Positions 52,015 to 61,470 are shown, counted from the first letter of the stretch. The stretch: 64,000 bases of DNA from Halobacillus_B rhizosphaerae (GCF_046719735.1 NZ_JAUTWQ010000006.1:336154-400153); one strand, 5' to 3'. A program made the numbers and translations. The notes: a model not told the origin generated them from the letters alone.

Positions 52015-52019
52015 GAACT

Positions 52020-52110
52020 AAAGCGCAAGCACCTGGTCTGCCCCGCTAGCTGGATGCAACCTCCCACCACAAAAAGGTACCCACACCAATACTTTATAAT
52101 TTCCTAGCCG
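52020..52110. repeat. Degenerate dispersed-repeat remnant
   Basis: The stretch starting AAGCGCAAGCACCTGGTCTG resembles a Bacillaceae intergenic repeat that usually starts AGCGGAAGCGCC. A similar decayed copy seems to lie at 48110-48180 (shared blocks near CCGCCAAAAGCTACCC and CCACCACAAAAAGGTACCC). Identity is only moderate by eye. Confidence 0.35.
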
Positions 52111-52112
52111 AA

Positions 52113-52151
52113 ATAAAAGGATTTGATTCCCTATGGAATCAAATCCTTTTG
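52113..52151. terminator. Bidirectional terminator between the DUF3870 and lhgO genes
   Basis: AAAAGGATTTGATTCC and GGAATCAAATCCTTTT form a perfect 16-bp stem with a CTAT loop, with T tract on both strands. Confidence 0.92.
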
Positions 52152-52160
52152 TTTATGCTT

Positions 52161-53366
52161 TTAACTTACTTTGATCTGGGCATCATGAGGAAGTTGTCTT
52201 ACAATTTCTTTTCCAATTTCTAACGATGCCGTTGCTGCCGGTGAAGGTGCATTACATACATGGATGGACCGTTTGCCGCGAATGATATAGAAATCATCTA
52301 CCAGTTTCCCATCCTTCAACATAGCTTGGGCTCGAACACCAGCGTGTGTCGGAATCACGTCTTTCGCTTCTAATTCTGGAACCAGACGCTGTAAGCTTTT
52401 GACGAATGTTTTTTTATGGAAAGAACGAACGATCTCCTTCCATCCTTCTTTCATGTTACTCTCTGCCATTTTCCAAAAGCCTGGATAGGTAAAGATATCC
52501 ATAGCATCTTTCGGATTAAATGAAGTTTTATGATATCCTTCTCGTTTCAAACTTAAGACTGCATTAGGACCTGCATGAACACTGCCATCAATCATGCGGG
52601 TCAGATGAACCCCAAGAAACGGGAAATCAGGGTTAGGAATCGGATAGATAAGTCCCTTGACTAAATGACGTTTTTCCTTTGCGAGTGTAAAGTACTCCCC
52701 ACGAAATGGAACGATTTTCAGATCCGTATGGATATTCGCCATTTTCACTAACCGATCGCTATGAAGTCCTGCACAGTTGATTAAATACTTTGATTTGAAT
52801 GATCCTTGATTAGTATCAATAACCACTTCTTCCTGCACTTCTTCTAAATTCTTAACCTTTGTACCAAGAAAGAGGTCTACCCCAGCCTCTTGAATAAGAG
52901 AAGCAAGTGTCTCTGTTACTTGTTTATAATCCACAATCCCCGTAGTAGGAACTTTCAATGCAGCCAATCCATTGACGTGAGGCTCTATTTCGAGCAGTTC
53001 TTCACGAGTAATTTTTGTAACATTTAATTTATTTTTTTGTACTCGTTCATAAAGGGCTTCCATACGTGGTAGTTCTTCTTGTTCTGTAGCAACAAGCACT
53101 TTCCCACATACTTCATGCTTAATATCATGAGCCTTGCAAAAAGCCACCATAGAAGCCGATCCTTGCTTAGCCATTCTAGCTTTTAAACTTCCAGGCTTAT
53201 AATAAACCCCAGAATGAATGACCCCGCTGTTTCTTCCCGTCTGATGGCTTGCCCACTCTACTTCCTTTTCTATGACCGCGATTTTAGCTTGAGGATATTT
53301 TTGAACTAAGGAATAGGCGGTAGATAAGCCAACAATCCCTCCTCCTATAATTAGAAACTGATACAT
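52161..53366 (-). CDS. lhgO: L-2-hydroxyglutarate oxidase/dehydrogenase
   Basis: 401 aa. The FAD-binding motif IIGGGIVGLSTAYSL is at residue 6, and HQTGRNSGVIHSGVYY followed by KARMAKQGSASM are typical of LhgO/YgaF. It oxidises L-2-hydroxyglutarate to 2-oxoglutarate and passes electrons to the membrane quinone pool. It is 26 bases after the glutarate hydroxylase gene, so both steps are made from one transcript. ATG 53366 follows GAGAGGAAATC. Confidence 0.93.
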   Translation of the reverse strand: MYQFLIIGGGIVGLSTAYSLVQKYPQAKIAVIEKEVEWASHQTGRNSGVIHSGVYYKPGSLKARMAKQGSASMVAFCKAHDIKHEVCGKVLVATEQEELPRMEALYERVQKNKLNVTKITREELLEIEPHVNGLAALKVPTTGIVDYKQVTETLASLIQEAGVDLFLGTKVKNLEEVQEEVVIDTNQGSFKSKYLINCAGLHSDRLVKMANIHTDLKIVPFRGEYFTLAKEKRHLVKGLIYPIPNPDFPFLGVHLTRMIDGSVHAGPNAVLSLKREGYHKTSFNPKDAMDIFTYPGFWKMAESNMKEGWKEIVRSFHKKTFVKSLQRLVPELEAKDVIPTHAGVRAQAMLKDGKLVDDFYIIRGKRSIHVCNAPSPAATASLEIGKEIVRQLPHDAQIKVS

Positions 53367-53392
53367 GATTTCCTCTCCCTTTTGAAACCAAA

Positions 53393-54322
53393 TTATTTAG
53401 CAAATCTTCCTCTTTGTCTTAACAGCTCACGATGCAGCTCGGTATTTTTTTCAAAGGATTCTCTTCCATGGAGCCAAAAACGGTTATTCAGCATAATCAA
53501 ATCCCCTGCCGGCAGATTGAGACCGATTGTTGATTTAGAATTCTCCATAGAATCAGACAAATCTTTCAAATAGGTGGCCTGCTCAATCGATTCCGGGTAC
53601 ACAAACTGGTCAATAAAGCAGATGCACGGTTTGTTGTTCTGCATATAAAAAGGCTCACGGTAGACTTCTTGGGACACATTTTTACTTGCCGGTGCCTTAT
53701 AAGTAAATGGAAAAGATCCCATCGGAAGGTGATAAAAATGCTCTAAATCTTCCCAATCATCCAAATGCAGAATTCTCGACCTTCCCCCTACAGCATTTTG
53801 TTCCGCAAACTTCATCATAAGCAGCCAGTCTGTCGGCTCATCCACATACGTGCCATCCGTATGAAGAGTAAACAGCCGATAAGCTTGACGAAGGTAAGAG
53901 TCACTATCATCCGTATGTTTAACAGTAAAGCGTGCATAATATTTCCCTGACATTGCATCGAAATTTGGTGTACCCACAAGATGCGAAAGCGCCGTTGAAA
54001 ATTTCACATAATCTTTTGGATCACTCGTGCGATTTTGCAATCCAATCGTAAACCCACCTGAATTTCGGTCATGTAAAATATTTCGGATTGTATGACCAAA
54101 CTCTTTATCAGTCAGGCTCTCCAGTTTATCGGCAACAATTAATCGCATATACGGAATGTATTCAAGCTGCTCGTCGCTCACCCCATTTAAATCCTCTAGA
54201 AATTGATCCACCACTTCCGTTTCCAGCTCAATATGATACAGCCTTTGGTGGTCGCTATGTTCATAAATTTTATATCCTTTTCCAGTTTGGACCTTTGCCT
54301 GTTTCATTTCCATTGCACACAT
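53393..54322 (-). CDS. csiD: Glutarate 2-hydroxylase (CsiD/GlaH)
   Basis: 309 aa, a non-haem iron, 2-oxoglutarate-dependent dioxygenase. The metal triad is visible as HTD in FTLHTDGTYVDEP and the later His in NNRFWLHGRESF, with an Arg nearby for 2-oxoglutarate. It turns glutarate into L-2-hydroxyglutarate. In Escherichia and Pseudomonas this enzyme ends the lysine-cadaverine-5-aminovalerate-glutarate route. ATG 54322 follows AGGAGGCAATT; 15 upstream codons were removed. A structured leader with a terminator lies before the gene. Confidence 0.92.
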   Translation of the reverse strand: MCAMEMKQAKVQTGKGYKIYEHSDHQRLYHIELETEVVDQFLEDLNGVSDEQLEYIPYMRLIVADKLESLTDKEFGHTIRNILHDRNSGGFTIGLQNRTSDPKDYVKFSTALSHLVGTPNFDAMSGKYYARFTVKHTDDSDSYLRQAYRLFTLHTDGTYVDEPTDWLLMMKFAEQNAVGGRSRILHLDDWEDLEHFYHLPMGSFPFTYKAPASKNVSQEVYREPFYMQNNKPCICFIDQFVYPESIEQATYLKDLSDSMENSKSTIGLNLPAGDLIMLNNRFWLHGRESFEKNTELHRELLRQRGRFAK

Positions 54323-54583
54323 ATAATTGCCTCCTAGTTTTGTTTTTCCTTCTTGATATGGGCCCATAAAGATAAAAAAAGCCAGTATTCACCCCTTAAT
54401 ATAGGAGTTCATACTGGCTTTTGAGCTGTGTTCGTTTCTCTGGCGCTCAGAGATTGGACAGCTTTTACAGTTAATATATTAAATTATTGGTAAAACGTAA
54501 GAGCAGCGGGAAGTTGAAAGGGGCTACCTATCTACAAGCTACTTTCTAACTCACATATTATAACAATCTAAATTTTCTGTCAA
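54323..54583 (-). promoter_or_regulatory. Promoter and structured leader of csiD-lhgO, possible attenuator
   Basis: On the minus strand TTGACA (54578-54583) pairs with TAATAT (54555-54560) at 17 bases, or TATAAT (54557-54562) at 15. The roughly 220-nt leader holds a nested hairpin (AGCTGT with ACAGCT around CTCTG with CAGAG) and a terminator at 54374-54422. The terminator loop (AAGGGG) can pair with CCCCTT upstream. No riboswitch or T-box motif that I recognise is present. The terminator may also end the iolA transcript. Confidence 0.5.
54374..54422 (-). terminator. Intrinsic terminator in the csiD leader
   Basis: AAAAGCCAGTAT pairs with ATACTGGCTTTT, followed by seven T on the minus strand. 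It lies between the iolA stop (54630) and csiD start (54322). Confidence 0.85.
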
Positions 54584-54629
54584 TGAATAATTGGTAGAAA
54601 ATCCCTTAAATAGTTCTCATTCCTGTACA

Positions 54630-56090
54630 TTACACCCATCTTGTCGTCAGAACCTTTTTCCGAGTATAGAACTGCAATCCATCTTTGCCGTTCGCATGAA
54701 GGTCTCCATAGAAGGAATCCTTCCACCCGGAGAATGGGAAGAACGCCATTGGAGCAGGTACTCCAATATTCACTCCCAGCATCCCCGCATCAATCGTTTC
54801 ACGGAATTGTCTTACACTACCTCCGTCCTTCGTAAACAAACATGCCCCGTTAGCAAAGCGGGATTGGTTTGTTAAATCAATGGCAGACTCAAGGTCCTTC
54901 ACCCTGGTAATAGATAAAACGGGAGCGAATATTTCATCCTGCCAGATTTTCATTTCCGTAGTGACATGATCAAAGATGGTCGGCCCAACGAAATAGCCTT
55001 CTCTTTGTGCATCTTCATCTTTTCTTCCGTCACGAACAAGGGTGGCTCCTTCCTTTTCACCCGTATCAATGTATTCCAGTGTACGTTCTTTATGCTTATC
55101 TCTTATAACTGGTCCAAGGAAGATTCCCTCATCCATGCCGTTTCCAATCGAAATTTCATTCGCTTTTTGGGTGAGCATTTCAATAAATTCATCGGCCACT
55201 GAATCCTCTACAGCAACTACGGAGGCAGCCATACAGCGTTCTCCCGCAGAACCAAAAGCGGCATTAAGAATTTGTGTCGTCGCATTGTCCATATTGGCAT
55301 CTTTTAAAACAATGGAGTGGTTCTTTGCCCCAGCAAGGGCTTGGACACGTTTAAGTTTCTCAGTGCCGCGTTTATATACATATTCTGCTACCGGCTGGGA
55401 TCCAACAAAGGAAATCGCGGCAACGTCTTTATGATCCAGTAATCCATTTACGACGTCATGAGCACCGTGTACGATATTGAATACACCAGCAGGCAATCCA
55501 GCTTCCTCAAATAATTCAGCTAGTCGATTTGCCAGCAATGGCGTACGCTCGGAAGGTTTCAACACGAATGTATTCCCTGTCACTATTGCCATAGGGAACA
55601 TCCAGGCAGGCACCATCATAGGAAAGTTAAACGGAGTGATCCCCCCTACCACCCCTATCGGATATCGGTAGACCCCTGACTCCAGATCTGCCGCAATGGA
55701 TGGCAGCTGCTCCCCCATCATTAAGGAAGGAGCCCCGGCTGCAAATTCGACATTTTCTATTCCACGCTGGACTTCTCCTTGAGCTTCTTTAAAGCTTTTG
55801 CCATTTTCAGTCGTAACAATTTCCGCAAGCTCATCCCAATGCTCGACTAACAGCTGTTGGTATTTAAATAGGATACGAGCACGCTTGGGGACAGGGACTT
55901 CCTTCCAGTCCTCAAATGCTAGATTCGCCCTTTGTACCGCCTCGTCCACATCGGACTGAGTAGAGATAGGAACATGAGCGATCACTTCACCTGTCGCCGG
56001 ATTGTACACTTCTTCCGTTTTCTCAGTATTCGCTTCAACCCATCGGCCGCCAATATAATTCTTTAAAAGCTTTACTTTTGTTTGAGTCAT
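54630..56090 (-). CDS. iolA: CoA-acylating (methyl)malonate-semialdehyde dehydrogenase
   Basis: 486 aa, an aldehyde dehydrogenase with the catalytic cysteine in GSAGERCMAAS, a FVGSQPVAEY element and the C-terminal PFSGWKDSFYGDLHANGKDG signature of MmsA/IolA. It converts malonate or methylmalonate semialdehyde to acetyl- or propionyl-CoA using NAD and CoA. ATG 56090 follows TTAGGAGG. It is the last gene of the aminotransferase operon. It could complete beta-alanine or branched amino acid breakdown. Confidence 0.9.
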   Translation of the reverse strand: MTQTKVKLLKNYIGGRWVEANTEKTEEVYNPATGEVIAHVPISTQSDVDEAVQRANLAFEDWKEVPVPKRARILFKYQQLLVEHWDELAEIVTTENGKSFKEAQGEVQRGIENVEFAAGAPSLMMGEQLPSIAADLESGVYRYPIGVVGGITPFNFPMMVPAWMFPMAIVTGNTFVLKPSERTPLLANRLAELFEEAGLPAGVFNIVHGAHDVVNGLLDHKDVAAISFVGSQPVAEYVYKRGTEKLKRVQALAGAKNHSIVLKDANMDNATTQILNAAFGSAGERCMAASVVAVEDSVADEFIEMLTQKANEISIGNGMDEGIFLGPVIRDKHKERTLEYIDTGEKEGATLVRDGRKDEDAQREGYFVGPTIFDHVTTEMKIWQDEIFAPVLSITRVKDLESAIDLTNQSRFANGACLFTKDGGSVRQFRETIDAGMLGVNIGVPAPMAFFPFSGWKDSFYGDLHANGKDGLQFYTRKKVLTTRWV

Positions 56091-56161
56091 AGTTATTCCT
56101 CCTAAATTAAATGGTGAATCCAGACCGGGTTTCTATAAAATAATAGATCCTTTACAGTTCC

Positions 56162-57358
56162 TTACCCTTTTACCTTTTCTTTAGACGCGATCACACCGTT
56201 TGCCAATAATGATTCTATCGCTTCTTTGCTATATCCCATAGATTCTAAGATTTCTTCTGAATGTTCCCCTAAGCCCGGGGGATAAGATCGGATTTCTCCT
56301 GGAGTTCTTGAGAATTTCAATGGAAGGTTAATCATCTTTTGCGACCCAAGGTGCTCTTTATGAACCACCATCTCCCGGTCAATGATATGGGGATCATTAA
56401 GAATATCCGATAAATGATTTACAGGACCACAAGGAATTTGATAGCTTTCAAATAACTTCACCCACTCCTTAACAGATTTCAGTTGGAACTGCTCTTCCAT
56501 CAGAGCAAGCAGCTCATCCCGATGCTCCACCCGTTGAGGATTGGTTTTAAATTGAGGAGACTTCAGGGATTCTACTCCCATCGCTTCTACGGCGTCTTCC
56601 CAAAGCTTATCATTGCCTATTGCCAGGATAAAATGGCCGTCAGACGCTTTAAAGACTTGATAGGGAACGATATTAGGATGCGCTCCTCCCATAGGTTCTG
56701 GATCCTTCCCCGTGGCAAAGTAGCTGCCCGCTAAGTAGGTTTGCCAGGACACAATGGTATCGAGTAATGAAGCATCGATCCATTGACCTTTGCCTGATTT
56801 ATCTCTTTCGATTAAAGCAACTAAAATTCCGAATGCTGCCCACATCCCCGTGCCAATATCCGCCATAGAAAAACCCGCTTTAACTGGGTTTCCGCCTTTT
56901 TCACCGGTGACAGACATTAAGCCGCCTAACCCCTGAGCTAATAGGTCGTAGCCAGGCTTCTGGGCATAGGGACCCGTTTGACCAAAACCTGAAATAGAAG
57001 AAAGTATAATACCAGGATTATGTTTCTTTAATGTCTCATAACCGATCCCTAGTCTTTCGAGCGTTCCCGGTCGGAAATTTTCCACCACCACATCCGCATC
57101 TTTAATCATATTGAAAAATATTTGTTTGCCATCTTCCTCTTTTAGATTGATGACCACACTTTTTTTATTGCGATTAATACTTAGAAAATAGGTGCTCTCT
57201 TCCTCAACAAACGGCGGTCCCCATTGGCGTGTATCATCTCCTTTGGGACTTTCCACTTTAATGACTTCTGCTCCTAAATCAGCCAGCGTCATTGTACAGT
57301 AAGGACCACTAAGAATCCTGGTTAAGTCGATAATCTTAATACCTTCCAGCGCTGCCAT
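56162..57358 (-). CDS. CaiB/BaiF family CoA-transferase
   Basis: 398 aa, a type III CoA-transferase. ILSGPYCTMTLADLGAEVIKVE at the N-terminus and the catalytic aspartate in GFSMADIGTGMWAA are visible, with QWIDASLLDT a later element. Such enzymes move CoA between carboxylic acids; close relatives include succinyl-CoA:glutarate CoA-transferase. In this operon a dicarboxylate such as glutarate is a reasonable acceptor, but no glutaryl-CoA dehydrogenase is present in the window. ATG 57358 follows AAAGGGGAGAGG. Confidence 0.85.
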   Translation of the reverse strand: MAALEGIKIIDLTRILSGPYCTMTLADLGAEVIKVESPKGDDTRQWGPPFVEEESTYFLSINRNKKSVVINLKEEDGKQIFFNMIKDADVVVENFRPGTLERLGIGYETLKKHNPGIILSSISGFGQTGPYAQKPGYDLLAQGLGGLMSVTGEKGGNPVKAGFSMADIGTGMWAAFGILVALIERDKSGKGQWIDASLLDTIVSWQTYLAGSYFATGKDPEPMGGAHPNIVPYQVFKASDGHFILAIGNDKLWEDAVEAMGVESLKSPQFKTNPQRVEHRDELLALMEEQFQLKSVKEWVKLFESYQIPCGPVNHLSDILNDPHIIDREMVVHKEHLGSQKMINLPLKFSRTPGEIRSYPPGLGEHSEEILESMGYSKEAIESLLANGVIASKEKVKG

Positions 57359-57457
57359 TTAATCCTCTCCCCTTTAACAAGATCCTTTCTTCCCGTTTCG
57401 CAAAGTGCACCTCTGGAATTACCAGCCAGTCCTTCCATAGTCCACTGCCGAAATGAC

Positions 57458-58930
57458 TTATGGCTTCGTATAAACCGTTCTTGTGTAAGTGTAGAAGTCA
57501 ATGCCGGCTGAACCTTGTTCCCGCGGTCCAATGGTGGTCGATTTAATTCCTCCAAATGGGTACTGGGCTTCGCTATAAGTACTTGGCAAATTTACGTGAG
57601 TGACCCCCGATTCTATATTTCTAGTAAAGTCATTCGCTTTAGAAAGATCTTTGGTATAAATGGAAGAAGAGAGACCATAACGAACATCATTGGCCCATTC
57701 CAGCGCCTGCTCATAGGAATCTACGATCATAATCGAAAGAACGGGACCGAAAATTTCCTCTTGAGCGATTCGCATTCTCGGAGTTACTTCTGTGAAAATG
57801 GCTGGTTCTACAAAGCAGCCATTCTCATATTCTTTATCCGTTAAAGCGTGTCCGCCGTACAGTAACTGCGCTCCTTCCGACTGCCCAATTTCAATATAGT
57901 GTTTGTAATTGTCCACTTGTCCCTTATCAATAAATGCCCCCATGGTCGTTTCAGGATCTAAGGGATCACCAATCTTTATCTCTTTTGTCTTTGCTACAAG
58001 CTTTTCGATTAATGAAGAGGCTGCCTCTCTTTCTACAATCACCCGGCTGGTGGCCGTACACCGTTGTCCGCATTCCCCAAACCCGCCAAAAATAATATGT
58101 TCAACAGCCAAGTCGAGATCAGCGTCTTTCAGGACTACAAATGGATTCTTTCCTCCCATCTCCGCTTGCATCCTTGCTCCTCTTTCCTGTACTTCATTGC
58201 CAAGCTTCGTACCTACTTCAGTAGAGCCAGTAAAGGATACAGCTTTGACCTTTTCATCGCTTGAAATAGCCCTTCCAGCAGCACCGCCTGGACCCGTTAC
58301 AAAATTAATAACTCCTTTTGGGACGCCTGCTTCTATCAATAATTCAACGAGCATGGCACTGATGAGTGGTGTATTACTAGCAGGCTTGAATACGACGGTA
58401 TTGCCTGCCACTAACGCGGGGGAGATTTTCCAGGCTGCAATTCCTAAGGGGAAATTCCACGGGGTAATGATCCCAACGACACCTAAAGGCTCTCTAATTG
58501 TATAAGCAAAGACACCTTCTTGCTGAGAAGGGATTGTCTCTCCAGTTAAGCGCGTCCCTTCCGCTGCTTGCATCCGCATACCAGCTAAAGCTCTTTTCAC
58601 TTCTCCTTGCGCTTCTTTTATGGTTTTTCCAACCTCTAGAACGATGGCTTTTACAAATTCATCTTCCCGTTCCTCCATTTTTTGCGCTGCTTTTAAAATC
58701 ATTTCTGCACGCACGGGTGCAGGAACTTTCCGCCATTCTTGAAAGGCTTCCTGAGCAGCTTCTGCAGCTGTGTGATAGTCCTCTTCCTTTGATTTAGCAA
58801 ATTCAGCAAGGATCATCGTTCTATTCGCTGGATTGACACTTTTGAAAGTTTCTCCTGTTGAGGATTCCACCCATTTTCCATTTATGAAATTCTTATATTG
58901 TTTCACTTTCGTATCCATTTTAGTTGGCAA
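57458..58930 (-). CDS. NAD(P)-dependent aldehyde dehydrogenase (semialdehyde type)
   Basis: 490 aa. EMGGKNPFVVLKDADLD holds the catalytic glutamate and GECGQRCTATSRV the catalytic cysteine; FTGSTEVG is the NAD-binding turn. The group includes succinate/glutarate semialdehyde dehydrogenases and alpha-ketoglutarate semialdehyde dehydrogenase. Alongside a class III aminotransferase it may oxidise the semialdehyde made from an omega-amino acid. TTG 58930 was kept because GGGAGGGG precedes it by seven bases; ATG four codons in has none nearer. Confidence 0.88.
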   Translation of the reverse strand: MPTKMDTKVKQYKNFINGKWVESSTGETFKSVNPANRTMILAEFAKSKEEDYHTAAEAAQEAFQEWRKVPAPVRAEMILKAAQKMEEREDEFVKAIVLEVGKTIKEAQGEVKRALAGMRMQAAEGTRLTGETIPSQQEGVFAYTIREPLGVVGIITPWNFPLGIAAWKISPALVAGNTVVFKPASNTPLISAMLVELLIEAGVPKGVINFVTGPGGAAGRAISSDEKVKAVSFTGSTEVGTKLGNEVQERGARMQAEMGGKNPFVVLKDADLDLAVEHIIFGGFGECGQRCTATSRVIVEREAASSLIEKLVAKTKEIKIGDPLDPETTMGAFIDKGQVDNYKHYIEIGQSEGAQLLYGGHALTDKEYENGCFVEPAIFTEVTPRMRIAQEEIFGPVLSIMIVDSYEQALEWANDVRYGLSSSIYTKDLSKANDFTRNIESGVTHVNLPSTYSEAQYPFGGIKSTTIGPREQGSAGIDFYTYTRTVYTKP

Positions 58931-58951
58931 AACAAGTCCCCTCCCTTTTAT

Positions 58952-60082
58952 TCACATCACAGGTTTTAAGTTCAACACTTGCTCCACTTCCATATACTCT
59001 AATTGATGGGCTTCGGCCACCTGTTTATAGGTAACCATCCTATTGAGCACATTCACCCCTTTTAATAATGATCGGTTTTCTGAACAGGCACGAGCAACTC
59101 CTTTAGCAGCGATTTGAAGAGCATAAGGAACCGTTACATTGGTAAGGGCCAGTGTCGACGTTTGCGGCACGGCCCCCGGCATATTTCCAACGGCATAATG
59201 AACAACCCCATGCTTCACATAAGTGGGATTGTCATGTGTAGTGACATGATCAACGGTTTCAAAAATCCCCCCCTGATCGACTGCCACATCGACAACGACT
59301 GAACCTTTTTTCATCGTGGTAATCATCTCTTCATTTACTAGCTTAGGAGCTCTTGCCCCCGGAATAAGAACAGCACCAATGACAAGATCGGACTCTTCCA
59401 CTGCCTCCCGGATATTCAAAGGGTTGGACATTAAAGTATTGATAGAACTGCCAAACAGGTCATCCAATTGCCGGAGTCTTTCAGGGTTCAGATCAAGAAG
59501 GTTTACATCTGCCCCTAACCCGATCGCAATTTTCACTGCATTCGTTCCTACAACTCCCCCGCCGATGACAGTAACCTTTCCTCTTCTTACACCTGGCACA
59601 CCACCGAGAAGAATCCCTTTGCCTCCGTTATTTCGCTCTAAGAACTGCGCGCCTATTTGGGTGGACATTCGTCCAGCTACTTCACTCATTGGAGTTAAGA
59701 GAGGGAGCGTTCCATTTGCAGACTGGACCGTTTCATATGCGATTGCTGTGACATTTTTATCAAGTAAAGCTTTCGTTAAATTCCGATCAGCTGCGAGATG
59801 AAGATAGGTAAATAAGATCAATCCCTCATAAAAGTACCGATATTCTTCATGAATGGGTTCTTTTACTTTCATCACCATTTGCTGAGTCCAAGCTTCTTCC
59901 GCTGTTTGGACAATTTCTGCTCCCATTTCCATATAAGCTTGATTTGAAATGCCTGAATTTAACCCGGCATCACTTTCCACATACACCTGATGACCCTGCT
60001 TTGTGAGAGTGTAAACTCCTGCCGGTGTGATAGCGACTCGATTTTCATTGTTTTTTATTTCTTTTGGAATGCCAATACGCAC
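58952..60082 (-). CDS. ald: Alanine dehydrogenase
   Basis: 376 aa, the usual length. MRIGIPKEIKNNENRVAITPAGV, then GVPGVRRGKVTVIGGGVVGTNAVKIA (NAD site) and VDVAVDQGGIFETVDH are specific to Ald. It interconverts L-alanine and pyruvate plus ammonia with NAD. GTG 60082 follows GGAGGGGACATCC. Between an aminotransferase and aldehyde dehydrogenases it can recycle alanine formed when pyruvate accepts the amino group. Confidence 0.94.
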   Translation of the reverse strand: MRIGIPKEIKNNENRVAITPAGVYTLTKQGHQVYVESDAGLNSGISNQAYMEMGAEIVQTAEEAWTQQMVMKVKEPIHEEYRYFYEGLILFTYLHLAADRNLTKALLDKNVTAIAYETVQSANGTLPLLTPMSEVAGRMSTQIGAQFLERNNGGKGILLGGVPGVRRGKVTVIGGGVVGTNAVKIAIGLGADVNLLDLNPERLRQLDDLFGSSINTLMSNPLNIREAVEESDLVIGAVLIPGARAPKLVNEEMITTMKKGSVVVDVAVDQGGIFETVDHVTTHDNPTYVKHGVVHYAVGNMPGAVPQTSTLALTNVTVPYALQIAAKGVARACSENRSLLKGVNVLNRMVTYKQVAEAHQLEYMEVEQVLNLKPVM

Positions 60083-60129
60083 GGATGTCCCCTCCAGACT
60101 TCACCATTTTAGAAATGTTCTTCCACGCT

Positions 60130-61470
60130 TTATAGTTCGTTTAGGCCGTCTACTAAAGTGTCGAGCAGCAAAGTAATATCCTCTTCCTCAATACTTAGTG
60201 GTGGAGCAAGGGTAATTACATTGTTATAGCCTGCAACTGTCATCCCGTTCTTCCCGATGATGACATTTTTTTGTTTGCAATAACTAATGACGCGATTCAC
60301 AAGAGACGTGTCCAGCGGCTCTTTGGTATCTTTGCTGCTTACTAATTCAATACCAATTAACAGCCCTTTCCCTCTGATATTCCCTACAAATTTATGGGAC
60401 TGCAAACGATCTTTTAGTTCAGTCATGACTCTTTTTCCCAATTCTTTTGACCGTGCAAATAGATTCTCACGTTCCATAATTTCAATGTTTTTAAGAGCAA
60501 GCGCACAAGAGGCAGGATGACCGCCGAAGGTATTAATGTGACGGAAGAAATCGTACTCTTCTGTTCCTTTAAAAGCCTCATAAACTTCCCTCTTCACTGC
60601 TGTCAGTGATAAAGGCAGGTAAGCGCTGGTAAGCCCCTTGGCCATCGTAATAATATCTGGCTTCACTCCATAATTCATAAATCCGAATGGTTCTCCAGTG
60701 CGTCCGAATCCACAGATGACTTCATCGACGATTAACAGTGCTCCATGTTTCTCACAAATACTCTTCACTTCTGACATATATTGGTCCGGTGGCACAATCA
60801 CCCCGCCCCCAGTAATAATAGGCTCCATGATAACCCCGGCAATGGTCTCGCTTAGCTCCCACGTCATAACTTCATCGATATTTTTTGCGCCCCACCGATC
60901 TGCTTCACTATGATCATTTCTATAGGTATCCGGCGGCGCTACGTGAAGAAATCCTTGAGCAAGCGGTTCATATTTATACTTGCGCTGTGCTTGCCCGGTA
61001 GCTGCAAGAGAGGCTGAAGAACTTCCATGATACGCTCGATAACGGGAGATTATTTTGCTGCGGTGAAACTCCCCTTTTTGCTGATGGTACTGTCTTGCAA
61101 TTTTAAAAGCGGCTTCGTTCGCTTCTGACCCGCTGTTTGAAAAGAAGATGACATAATCCTCACCTAACAGCTGATTGATTTTTTCCCCTAATTTAATCGC
61201 GGCTTCATGGCTTTGAGTTAAAGGCATATAGGATAATTCCATTAACTGCTGATATGCTGCCTCTGCCAATTCTTTTCTTCCATATCCCACATTGACACAC
61301 CATAGACCAGACATAGCGTCTAAATATTTATTTCCTTCCATATCTGTTATCCAGGACCCTTCCGCACTTTTCGCAACCATAGTGGCGTTCGGATTATAAG
61401 GTTTCATAGAATGCCACACAAATTTTTCATCTTTGGTAAGCATTTCGCCACTTATATCTGTTTTTGTCAT
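60130..61470 (-). CDS. Class III (omega-amino acid) aminotransferase
   Basis: 446 aa, PLP-dependent. GSEANEAAFKIARQYH, YHGSSSASLAATGQ, LIVDEVICGFGRTG and the active-site lysine in TMAKGLTSAYLPL are typical of omega-amino acid:pyruvate aminotransferases. Likely donors are beta-alanine, 5-aminovalerate or 4-aminobutyrate, giving a semialdehyde for the operon's dehydrogenases. ATG 61470 follows AAGGAGG. It is the first gene of the operon and has a cre box and an upstream promoter. Confidence 0.9.
   Translation of the reverse strand: MTKTDISGEMLTKDEKFVWHSMKPYNPNATMVAKSAEGSWITDMEGNKYLDAMSGLWCVNVGYGRKELAEAAYQQLMELSYMPLTQSHEAAIKLGEKINQLLGEDYVIFFSNSGSEANEAAFKIARQYHQQKGEFHRSKIISRYRAYHGSSSASLAATGQAQRKYKYEPLAQGFLHVAPPDTYRNDHSEADRWGAKNIDEVMTWELSETIAGVIMEPIITGGGVIVPPDQYMSEVKSICEKHGALLIVDEVICGFGRTGEPFGFMNYGVKPDIITMAKGLTSAYLPLSLTAVKREVYEAFKGTEEYDFFRHINTFGGHPASCALALKNIEIMERENLFARSKELGKRVMTELKDRLQSHKFVGNIRGKGLLIGIELVSSKDTKEPLDTSLVNRVISYCKQKNVIIGKNGMTVAGYNNVITLAPPLSIEEEDITLLLDTLVDGLNEL

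Noticed and set aside
54353..54370. TATGGGCCCATA palindrome before csiD as an operator
   Set aside because: Only one copy, 12 bp, and no regulator linked to it; too little to annotate.
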